This document shows positions 1-6,209 of a stretch of 12,055 bases of DNA, piece after piece. Location: NCBI RefSeq assembly GCF_937858865.1, contig NZ_CALLYO010000340.1, positions 1-12,055 of the forward strand, in the 5' to 3' direction. Under the pieces are notes generated by a model, which worked only from the letters and a program-made list of their open reading frames with translations, was not told the DNA's origin and searched no databases. A program made the translations under genes and the position numbers. Numbering within the stretch: position 1 is the stretch's first letter; the number at the start of each line of letters is the position of its first letter. Source of the stretch: an uncultured Amaricoccus sp. GTDB taxonomy: Bacteria > Pseudomonadota > Alphaproteobacteria > Rhodobacterales > Rhodobacteraceae.

Positions 1-104
1 ATCGCCCAGACGCCCTCGATGAAGCGCGTCCCCTCCTCGGTCATCTGCACGCTCAGCCAGCGCATCATCGCCTGTGCCGCGGTGAGCCGGATCGTCTCCC
101 CCAT
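1..104 (-). CDS. iolD: Start of IolD, trihydroxycyclohexane-1,2-dione hydrolase (partial, runs off left edge)
   Basis: Only the first 34 codons are present; the gene continues beyond position 1. The N-terminus begins MGETIRLTAAQAMMRWL and continues through EEGTRFIEGVWA, which matches how IolD proteins begin. IolD is a thiamine-diphosphate enzyme that hydrolytically opens the ring of the diketone made from inosose, a middle step of cytoplasmic myo-inositol breakdown. None of the catalytic core is visible here, so the call rests on the N-terminal pattern plus context. The gene lies 20 bases downstream of the iolC stop on the same strand, as in many proteobacterial iol operons. A purine-rich GGGGGGAAAG lies directly before the ATG and serves as the ribosome-binding site. 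Confidence 0.85.
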   Translation of the reverse strand, partial: MGETIRLTAAQAMMRWLSVQMTEEGTRFIEGVWA

Positions 105-124
105 CTTTCCCCCCGTGTCCTTGA

Positions 125-2050
125 TCACGCCACCGCCTCCCGCGCGGCCGCCCGCGCCTGGTCCCAGATCTCGCAGAGCCGGCCGTAGCGCCGCGCCATC
201 TCTGCCACCGCATCGGCATCGGTCGTCTCGCCCTTCATCCAGCCGCGCGCCACCGCGCCGAAGATCGTCCGCCCGACGGCGAAGCCCTTCACCAGACCGA
301 ACCCGGCCGCGGTCTCGAAGCTCGCGGCGAGCTCGGCCTCGGGCGCGTCGAGCCCGAGGACGACGATGCCGCGGGTGTGGGCGTCGTTCTCCTCGATCGC
401 CGCGATCGCGTTCGCCCAGCCGGCGCGCGCGGTCATCGGCTCGAGCTTCCACCAGTCGGGGAAGACGCCGGCGGCGTAGAACTGGCGGATCAGCGTCGCG
501 GTGGTCGTGTCGTCCACGGGACCGACCTTCGAGGGGATGATCTCGAGCAGGAACTCGAGCCGGTTGCGGCGCGAGGCCTCCCAGAGGCGCCTGACCGTCG
601 CCTCCTGCTGGCTGCGCAGCTCCGGCGTGTCGGACGGGTGGCAGAAGCAGAGCACCTTCACCACGTCCTCGCGCGCCCATTCGTGCAGCCCGCCGCAGTC
701 GGATCCGAGCTCGGGCTCCAGCGCCAGCGGGCGCGAGCCCGGCCATTCGCAGGGCCGGCCGATCCAGAGGCCGGAGCCCGAGGCCGCATGCAGCGCCGCG
801 CGGCCGAGGCGGCTGTCGCAGAGGATGCCGTAGCCGGGACGGCCGTCCGCCACCTCCAGAGCCGCCTTGAGGCAGAGCTCCTTGAAGGCGCCGATCCTCT
901 CCGGCGTCGCGCCCGCCATCTCCTCGAGCTGCAGCCGGTGGTCGAAGGCGAAGACCCGCATCTCCGACCAGTCGCCGCCGTGCTCGCGCTGGCGGTTGGT
1001 CGCCCAGTGCACCTGCTCGAGCGCGGGATCGTTGCGCAGGTCCGGCCGCACGACGCCGCGGGCGAGGAAGAACTCGAGCTCGGCGAGCGACGGATAGGCG
1101 GGCGTGCAGCCGTGGCGGGAGACCGCGAAGGCGCCGCAGGCGTTGGCGTATTCGAGGCTCGTCGGCCAGTCCCGGCCGGTCAGCCAGCCCCGCAGCAGCC
1201 CGGAGAAGAAACCGTCGCCGGCGCCGAGCACGTTGAAGACCTCGATCGGGAAGCCGGGGCCGGTCTGGCCGTCGTCGAGGCTGCCCGGGATCGCGCCCTC
1301 GAAGGCGACCGCCCCCCTGGCGCCGCGCTTGCAAACCAGCGTGGCATTCGAGACGGCCCGCACCGCGCGCAGCGCCGCGAGCGTGTCGGTCGAGCCGCCG
1401 GCGATGTGGAACTCCTCCTCGGTGCCGACGATCAGGTCGAAGAGATGCAGCGTCGACTGCAGCTTCGCCGTCACCGCCGCGCTCTCGACGAAGCGGCTCT
1501 CGCCCTCGCCATGGCCGGCGACGCCCCAGAGGTTCGGCCGGTAGTCGATGTCGAGCGCCGTCTTCGCGCCGTGCTTCCTCCCCAGCTCCAGCGCCTTCTT
1601 GACCGCCGCCTCGGTGCGCGGGTGGCTGAGGTGGGTGCCGGTCGCCAGCACCGCGCGCGCCTCGGCGATGAAGCCCTCGTCGATGTCGGCCTCGGTCAGC
1701 CCCATGTCGGCGCAGTTCTCGCGGTAGAAGATCAGCGGGAAGCGTTCGTCGTCGCGGATGCCGAGGATGACCAGCGCCGTCAGCCGCTCCGGGTCCACCT
1801 TGACCCCGCGGGTGTCCACCCCCTCGCGCGCCAGCTGCTCGAGGATGAAGCGGCCCATGTGCTCGTCGCCGACGCCGGTGATGACCGCCGAGCGCAGCCC
1901 CAGCCGCGCCGTGCCGCAGGCGATGTTCGTCGGCGAGCCGCCGATGTACTTCGAGAAGCTCCCCATGTCCTCGAGCCGGCCTCCCACCTGGTCGCCGTAG
2001 AGGTCGACCGACGAACGGCCGATCGTGATCAGGTCAAGCGTCTTCGTCAT
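125..2050 (-). CDS. iolC: IolC, 5-dehydro-2-deoxygluconokinase with C-terminal DUF2090 (aldolase-like) domain
   Basis: The protein has 641 residues in two domains. Residues 1 to about 325 form a PfkB-type sugar kinase: GGSPTN near 37-42 in the substrate-binding half, and NVLGAGDGFFSG at 273-284, where D279 is the expected catalytic base. Residues about 332-635 match DUF2090, which alphaproteobacteria and others carry fused to IolC. The usual database name for this form is bifunctional 5-dehydro-2-deoxygluconokinase/5-dehydro-2-deoxyphosphogluconate aldolase; the aldolase role is family knowledge and cannot be proven from sequence. The kinase phosphorylates 2-deoxy-5-keto-gluconate, and the aldolase step would yield malonate semialdehyde and dihydroxyacetone phosphate. 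The frame stays open upstream to 2605, but the start at MTKTLDLITIG fits the kinase N-terminus, and upstream residues are only a shadow of the neighbouring gene. A GGGGAA-type ribosome site precedes this ATG. Confidence 0.95.
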   Translation of the reverse strand: MTKTLDLITIGRSSVDLYGDQVGGRLEDMGSFSKYIGGSPTNIACGTARLGLRSAVITGVGDEHMGRFILEQLAREGVDTRGVKVDPERLTALVILGIRDDERFPLIFYRENCADMGLTEADIDEGFIAEARAVLATGTHLSHPRTEAAVKKALELGRKHGAKTALDIDYRPNLWGVAGHGEGESRFVESAAVTAKLQSTLHLFDLIVGTEEEFHIAGGSTDTLAALRAVRAVSNATLVCKRGARGAVAFEGAIPGSLDDGQTGPGFPIEVFNVLGAGDGFFSGLLRGWLTGRDWPTSLEYANACGAFAVSRHGCTPAYPSLAELEFFLARGVVRPDLRNDPALEQVHWATNRQREHGGDWSEMRVFAFDHRLQLEEMAGATPERIGAFKELCLKAALEVADGRPGYGILCDSRLGRAALHAASGSGLWIGRPCEWPGSRPLALEPELGSDCGGLHEWAREDVVKVLCFCHPSDTPELRSQQEATVRRLWEASRRNRLEFLLEIIPSKVGPVDDTTTATLIRQFYAAGVFPDWWKLEPMTARAGWANAIAAIEENDAHTRGIVVLGLDAPEAELAASFETAAGFGLVKGFAVGRTIFGAVARGWMKGETTDADAVAEMARRYGRLCEIWDQARAAAREAVA

Positions 2051-2088
2051 CTCAGAGTTCCCCGCTCTCCGCACCTGCCGACCGGGCC

Positions 2089-2892
2089 TCAGGCCCCGGC
2101 CCGCGCCGTCAGCTCCTCGGTCACATGCGCCATGCTCGCGCGGAGCGCGGCCTCCGGATCGGCAAGCTCGTGGACCTCCGGGGCGAATGGCTCGAAGCTG
2201 TACGGGCCATCGAAGCCGAGCGCGACGAGCCTGCGGATCTGCGGCACGTTCTCCAGCCGGTCGGCGGCGTCGACCAGCACCCGGTGCGGGTCGAGCATCG
2301 CCTCGACGGCGACGGCGGGATCGACAACGCCCGAGATGTGGACGAGGCCGGTCCGCTCCGGGAAGAACTCCGTCTCGCCGGCGAGACGGTGGTGGAAGGT
2401 GTCGTGCACGAGCCGGTAGACGTCGCCGCCGCCGGCCTCGTCGATGGCCTGCACCGCCTGCGCCTTGGTCCGCAGCGACGAGATCGGGAAGCCGAGCGGC
2501 TCGACGAGGCCGATGAGCCCGCGCTCGCGCAGGATCGGCGCCATCGCCTTCAGCGCTGCCACCAGATCGGCGTGGGCCACCCGGTTCCCATCGTTGAGCG
2601 GGCACATCACCAGCGCCTTCGCGCCGGCGGCCTGGGCGTAGTCGGCGAGCGCGCGGGCGCGGGCCGGCAGGTTGCCCGACCAGACGTTGAACGGATAGAG
2701 CGCGTTGACCGAGACGATCTCGACGCCGGCCTTTTCGGCCGCCGCCTTCACGTCCTCGGGCGCCACCGTGTCGACGACGTCGGGCAGGTCGTTGCGGATC
2801 TCGACCTCGGTCATGCCGAGCCTGCGGGCGAGCGCGAGGAAGTCCTCGACCGGGAGCTTCGGGGTGGCGATGTGGTTCAGGGCGAAGCGCAT
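2089..2892 (-). CDS. IolI-like sugar isomerase/epimerase (xylose-isomerase-like TIM barrel)
   Basis: This 267-residue protein is a single TIM barrel of the AP-endonuclease-2/xylose-isomerase superfamily, close in length to Bacillus IolI (about 278). Four metal-binding positions can be read at the ends of successive strands: E131 in LVEPLG, D164 in LVHDTFHH, H185 in LVHISGV and E234 in SFEPFAP. This is the Glu-Asp-His-Glu set of IolI, which interconverts 2-keto-myo-inositol and 1-keto-D-chiro-inositol. An inosose isomerase role is therefore likely, but other epimerases of the family share the set, so no gene symbol is given. It lies between iolG and iolC with short gaps (11 and 38 bases). The ribosome site TGAGGT overlaps the iolG stop codon, which suggests translational coupling. 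The frame is open further upstream, but that is a shadow of iolG. Confidence 0.85.
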   Translation of the reverse strand: MRFALNHIATPKLPVEDFLALARRLGMTEVEIRNDLPDVVDTVAPEDVKAAAEKAGVEIVSVNALYPFNVWSGNLPARARALADYAQAAGAKALVMCPLNDGNRVAHADLVAALKAMAPILRERGLIGLVEPLGFPISSLRTKAQAVQAIDEAGGGDVYRLVHDTFHHRLAGETEFFPERTGLVHISGVVDPAVAVEAMLDPHRVLVDAADRLENVPQIRRLVALGFDGPYSFEPFAPEVHELADPEAALRASMAHVTEELTARAGA

Positions 2893-2903
2893 GGGGGCTG
2901 ACC

Positions 2904-3914
2904 TCAGTCGTAGAGCGCCGGGCGCGCCGGCAGCGAAATCGGAACGATGGTTCCCGGCGCTTCCTGCGCCGCGACGCATGCGTCCGACGAGATCGCCGCG
3001 ACGTAGCCGTCCCAGGAGGTCGGCCCGGTGGCGGTCCCCCTGGCGGCGGCGTCGAGGAAGTCCTGGAGCTCGACGTCGTAGCTGGCGATGAAGCGGTCCT
3101 TCCAGTCGGTCAGGATGGCGTTCTGCAGCTTCGCCTCCTTGCGCATGACGATCGACATCGGCTCGGGGAGGGAGGCGAGGCCCTCCTCGCCCACGACCTG
3201 GCACTGGATGTCGTAGCCGTAGCGGCAGTTCACGAACACCTCGACGTCGATGCGGATGCCCTTCGCCGTCTCGAGGAGGACGATCTGCGGGTCCCTGAGC
3301 TTCGCGTGCGAATGCGCGCTCGTGCGCGGGAACACCACCTGCGCCGAGACGTAGTCGTCGTCGAGCAGCCAGCGGAAGACGTCGATCTCGTGGATCAGCG
3401 TGTCGTGGATCGCCATCGGCGTGACGTACTGCTCCGGCACCGTCGGGTTCCGGTGCGCGGCGTGGACCATGAGGGGCCGGCCGATCTCGCTGTCGACGAC
3501 CTGCTTCAGCATCCGGTAGCCGGCGTCGTAGCGGCGCATGAAGCCGACCTGGACGAGGCGGCGGCCGAGCGCGATCTCGGCGTCGACGATGCGCTTCGCG
3601 CCGTCGGCGGTGGTGGCGAGCGGCTTCTCGCAGAAGCAGGGCTTGCCGGCGGCGAGGGCGGCGAGGACATACTGCTCGTGGCTCGCGCCCCACGAGGTGA
3701 CGAGGACGGCGTCGACCTTGTCCGAGGCGATCAGCGCCTCGCCGGTGGCGAAGATCTCCGCGTCCGGCGCGACGGCGGCCTGCACCGCCCTGGCGCCCTC
3801 GAGGTTGACGTCGGAGAGGGCGGCGATCTTCGCCCCCGCCAGCACCTGGTTGATCCGGCGGGCGTGGTCGCGCCCGATCGCGCCGGTGCCGATGACTCCG
3901 ATTCGAACGGTCAT
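2904..3914 (-). CDS. iolG: IolG, myo-inositol 2-dehydrogenase (Gfo/Idh/MocA family)
   Basis: This 336-residue NAD-dependent oxidoreductase would oxidise myo-inositol to 2-keto-myo-inositol (scyllo-inosose), the first step of the pathway. The N-terminal Rossmann fold starts [18 protein letters not shown], with the GxGxxG nucleotide loop at residues 9-14. The family EKP motif is at 96-98, placing the catalytic lysine at K97. D171 and H175 in HDTLIHEID correspond to the Asp-His pair (D172/H176) of Bacillus inositol dehydrogenase. The length is normal and no key residue is missing. The gene starts 10 bases after the stop of the chimeric gene and 11 bases before the IolI-like gene, so it is in the middle of one operon. 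Other dehydrogenases of the family share these motifs; substrate assignment leans on the iol context. Confidence 0.93.
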   Translation of the reverse strand: MTVRIGVIGTGAIGRDHARRINQVLAGAKIAALSDVNLEGARAVQAAVAPDAEIFATGEALIASDKVDAVLVTSWGASHEQYVLAALAAGKPCFCEKPLATTADGAKRIVDAEIALGRRLVQVGFMRRYDAGYRMLKQVVDSEIGRPLMVHAAHRNPTVPEQYVTPMAIHDTLIHEIDVFRWLLDDDYVSAQVVFPRTSAHSHAKLRDPQIVLLETAKGIRIDVEVFVNCRYGYDIQCQVVGEEGLASLPEPMSIVMRKEAKLQNAILTDWKDRFIASYDVELQDFLDAAARGTATGPTSWDGYVAAISSDACVAAQEAPGTIVPISLPARPALYD

Positions 3915-3924
3915 GTGTCTGATC

Positions 3925-4965
3925 TCACTTCCAGAACTTGTCGACGTAGCGCTGCATCTCGGCGCGCATGAAGCGGCCCGACGCGTCGGCCTTCTCCTCC
4001 CAGGCGAAGACGCAGGCGGTCATTATCCCGTCGAAGCCGATCTCGGCGAGCGTGCCGAAGAAGTCGTCCCACGGCACCTCGCCCTGGCCGATGTCGAGGT
4101 GCTGGTGGACGCGCGTCTGGGTGCCGGGCGGGTTGAGGATGTAGCGCAGGCCGGACGAGGCCTTGTGGTTGAAGGTGTCGCCGACGTGGACATGGGCGAG
4201 CACGTCGGCGCTCTCGCGCAGCATCACTGTCTCCGTCTTGCCGGCCTGCGACAGGCCGATGGCGCCGCCGTCGGCGTCCGTGGCGCTGGTCGTGATGATG
4301 CCGTCGATCGTGTCGTCCTGAAGGACCGTCGCCTTGATGGTCTCGGCGATGGCGACCCGGTCGCCGAAGGCGCTGCCCGGAAGCGGCAGCTTGCTGGCCG
4401 CGGCGCCCTTTGAGGCGGCGCCGTCGACGACGCCCTGGCAGCGCGCCTCGTGGTTGGCCGCCCCGGGAACGGCGGTGACGCAGACGATGTTCTTCGCGCC
4501 GTGCTCGCCGAAATACTCGCCGGCGGCGACGCCGGCGACGTATTCGTCCGACCCGACGTAGTTGATCGCGCCGAGCTCCCGGGCCTTGTCGATGGTGCCG
4601 GCGTTGATCAGGATCACCTCGATCCCGGCATCGACCGCGGCCTTGATCGCCTCGTCCTGCGCCTCGGGCACCCAGTTCGGGACCGCGATCCCGTCGACGC
4701 CCTGGCTTATCGCGGTGCGGACCAGCTGGGCGGCGTCCGGGCCGAGGTTGTCGTAGGTCTGCAGCTGCAGATAGCTCACCGATCCGCCCTGCTGCCCGAC
4801 GATCAGGGCGGCGTCGTCGAGGCCCTTCTTGATACGGTTCCAGAACTCGTCGTCCGTCTTGCCACCGACGACCGCGATGTTCGCGGCAAGCGCCGCCGGA
4901 GCACAGGCCGCCAGAACGGCCGCCAGGGTCAGCGAGGCTCGCGTGACGCGCTTGGTTTGATTCAT
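3925..4965 (-). CDS. Chimeric gene: secreted sugar-binding protein N-terminus joined in frame to the IolH C-terminus
   Basis: The 346-residue product joins parts of two unrelated proteins. Residues 1-27 are a clear signal peptide (MNQTKRVTR, a hydrophobic run, then AALA before ANIAVVGG). Residues 28 to about 240 are a periplasmic sugar-binding protein of an ABC importer (type I, inositol/ribose group): [53 protein letters not shown]. From about residue 248 ([14 protein letters not shown]) to the end, the sequence is IolH-like, a cytoplasmic TIM-barrel sugar isomerase/epimerase: [37 protein letters not shown]. The binding protein lacks its last ~60-80 residues and IolH lacks roughly its first two thirds, so neither part should fold normally. 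The join is near 4219-4260. GGAGGAA lies just before the ATG at 4965. The probable cause is a deletion that also removed transporter genes; an assembly error cannot be excluded. Confidence 0.85.
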   Translation of the reverse strand: MNQTKRVTRASLTLAAVLAACAPAALAANIAVVGGKTDDEFWNRIKKGLDDAALIVGQQGGSVSYLQLQTYDNLGPDAAQLVRTAISQGVDGIAVPNWVPEAQDEAIKAAVDAGIEVILINAGTIDKARELGAINYVGSDEYVAGVAAGEYFGEHGAKNIVCVTAVPGAANHEARCQGVVDGAASKGAAASKLPLPGSAFGDRVAIAETIKATVLQDDTIDGIITTSATDADGGAIGLSQAGKTETVMLRESADVLAHVHVGDTFNHKASSGLRYILNPPGTQTRVHQHLDIGQGEVPWDDFFGTLAEIGFDGIMTACVFAWEEKADASGRFMRAEMQRYVDKFWK

Positions 4966-4981
4966 GTCTTTCCTCCACCCG

Positions 4982-5000
4982 ATCTCGCTGCCGGCGAGAT
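4982..5000. promoter_or_regulatory. Perfect 7-bp inverted repeat in the leader of the inositol operon (candidate operator)
   Basis: ATCTCGC and GCGAGAT are perfect inverted arms separated by five bases (TGCCG), centred at 4991 and ending 17 bases upstream of the first operon start codon. The position suits either a repressor operator or a short leader hairpin. The adjacent divergent LacI-type gene makes an operator the more attractive reading, but the site does not match a known consensus that I can recall. Confidence 0.35.
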
Positions 5001-5021
5001 TCCTGTTTCGCGAGTTGTTCT

Positions 5022-5042
5022 GTATCATCAGTCATGCGATAC
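5022..5042. promoter_or_regulatory. GTATC-N11-GATAC dyad in the lacI-type/inositol operon gap (candidate operator)
   Basis: The gap 4966-5120 separates the inositol operon from its divergent LacI-type gene and must carry both promoters. Within it, five-base arms GTATC and GATAC form a 21-bp dyad with an unmatched centre. To its right, 5061-5095 is the most AT-rich stretch of the gap (CATAATATCTCAATATAT), the likely promoter core. On the minus strand GTTTCA and TATGCT with 17-bp spacing form a weak promoter-like pair. Operator identity is inference. Confidence 0.3.
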
Positions 5043-5120
5043 CAGAACGGCGGAGTGACGCATAAGAGCATAATATCTCAATATATCCTTGAAACGATGA
5101 CACAGTGCGGAGATGTTCCG

Positions 5121-6155
5121 ATGAACCGACCGACGATCGCGGATCTGGCGAAGGCGGCCAATGTCAGCGTGTCGACCGTCAATCGCATTCTCGCCGGTTC
5201 GGCGTCCGTCCGAACCGCCACCATTCAGCGCGTCCAGAATGCAGCAGACGAGATCGGCTATTACGGGCTCGGGACCATCGAGGCGCGAAAGCAGGAATCG
5301 ATGCCGAGCTACCGGCTCGGATTCCTGCTCCAGCAGTCGACCCGCGAGCTCTACCAACTCATCGGCCAGAAGATTCGTGAAGCGGCGGCCGGCTGGCGCG
5401 ATGCGCGGATCGACGCGGCAGTCGAGTTCGTCGACCACCTCGAACCGGAGAACATCGCGGCACGGCTGAAGACGCTCGGCCGCGCCTGCGACGCCGCGGC
5501 GGTCGTGGCCGGGGACCATCCCCTGATCGGACAGGCGATCCAGGCGCTCAGGCACCAAGGCAGACCGGTCGTCGCCTACATCACCGACCAATCCGCCTCC
5601 GAGCGCGCGGGCTATGTCGGTGCCGACAACTGGAAGCTCGGCCGGACCGCCGCCTGGTTCATTGCACAGACCACCTGCCACCCCGGACGGGTGCAGGTCC
5701 TCATCGGCAATCACAGATACCAGTGCCAGGACATCTCGGAGGCGAGCTTCCGATCGTACATGCGCGAGCACGCCGGCCACCTCGGCATCGAGGACAGCCT
5801 GCCGACGCACGAGGAGCCGAAGGAGGCGCATCGCCTCATCTCGAAGCTCCTGGCCGAGAGAGATGACCTCGCCGGTGTCTATGTCGCCGGCGGGGGCATC
5901 TCCGGCGTCCTGCAGGCCGTACGCGAGGCGCCCGAGGAACGCCGCCGCCGCCTCCGCGTCGTCTGCCGGGACATCGGCCCCGAAACCCGCCGCGGCCTCG
6001 CCGAAGGCCTCATCACCGCGGCTCTCTGCCATCCCCTCGAGCGGACGTCGGACCAGCTCATCCAGACGATGATCGACGCGATCAGGCAGACCAACGACGG
6101 CGTCATCCTCCAGCGCACGCTCCCCTTCGAGATCATCACGCCCGAGAACCTGTGA
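5121..6155 (+). CDS. LacI-family transcriptional regulator, probably controls the inositol operon
   Basis: The protein has 344 residues, the normal LacI-family length. Residues 4-24 form the DNA-binding helix-turn-helix (TIADLAKAANVSVSTVNRIL), followed by a hinge-helix region around 45-60. Residues about 62-340 are a periplasmic-binding-protein-like sensor domain of the sugar-responsive type, with YVGADNWKLGRTA and GVYVAGGGISGV as typical segments. The sensor suggests induction by a sugar or cyclitol, and the divergent position next to the inositol operon makes an inositol-related ligand the best guess. The start at 5121 has GGAG eight bases upstream; an in-frame ATG at 5097 is possible but adds eight residues before the conserved N-terminus. 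The name IolR is not used because that symbol covers unrelated families elsewhere. The gene ends tail-to-tail with the dehydrogenase at 6210. Confidence 0.9.
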   Translation: MNRPTIADLAKAANVSVSTVNRILAGSASVRTATIQRVQNAADEIGYYGLGTIEARKQESMPSYRLGFLLQQSTRELYQLIGQKIREAAAGWRDARIDAAVEFVDHLEPENIAARLKTLGRACDAAAVVAGDHPLIGQAIQALRHQGRPVVAYITDQSASERAGYVGADNWKLGRTAAWFIAQTTCHPGRVQVLIGNHRYQCQDISEASFRSYMREHAGHLGIEDSLPTHEEPKEAHRLISKLLAERDDLAGVYVAGGGISGVLQAVREAPEERRRRLRVVCRDIGPETRRGLAEGLITAALCHPLERTSDQLIQTMIDAIRQTNDGVILQRTLPFEIITPENL

Positions 6156-6189
6156 ACGGCAGATACGCCGCCGAACATCGTGAGCGGCA

Positions 6190-6208
6190 CGCGCGGGCTC
6201 GTCGCGCG
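6190..6208. terminator. GC-rich hairpin between convergent genes (weak terminator candidate)
   Basis: CGCGCG arms at 6190-6195 and 6203-6208 enclose a seven-base loop in the 54-base gap between two convergent genes. The symmetric stem could act in both directions, but there is no T-run on either strand, so this is only a possible terminator. Confidence 0.25.
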
Positions 6209-6209
6209 G

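Noticed and set aside
377..2419. Long plus-strand open frame opposite iolC and the IolI-like gene
   Set aside because: It is rich in Arg, Ala, Gly and Glu with no recognisable domain, and lies opposite clear enzymes; high GC leaves such antisense frames open.
2051..2605. N-terminal extension of iolC
   Set aside because: It lies inside the IolI-like gene in another frame, is Arg/Gly/Pro-rich, and the kinase start at 2050 has its own ribosome site.
2893..3693. N-terminal extension of the IolI-like protein
   Set aside because: It overlaps iolG in another frame, and the TIM barrel begins at MRFALNHIA (2892), right after a TGAGGT site.
3925..4965. A simple frameshift as explanation of the chimera
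   Set aside because: Both parts are in the same frame with no stop, and large parts of both parent proteins are absent, so base insertion or loss cannot explain it.
3911..5071. Alternative minus-strand frame over the chimeric gene
   Set aside because: It is Arg-rich without domain similarity; the true frame has a signal peptide and two recognisable protein parts.
5028..6032. Minus-strand frame opposite the LacI-type gene
   Set aside because: It shows no domain and mirrors a clear LacI-family protein.
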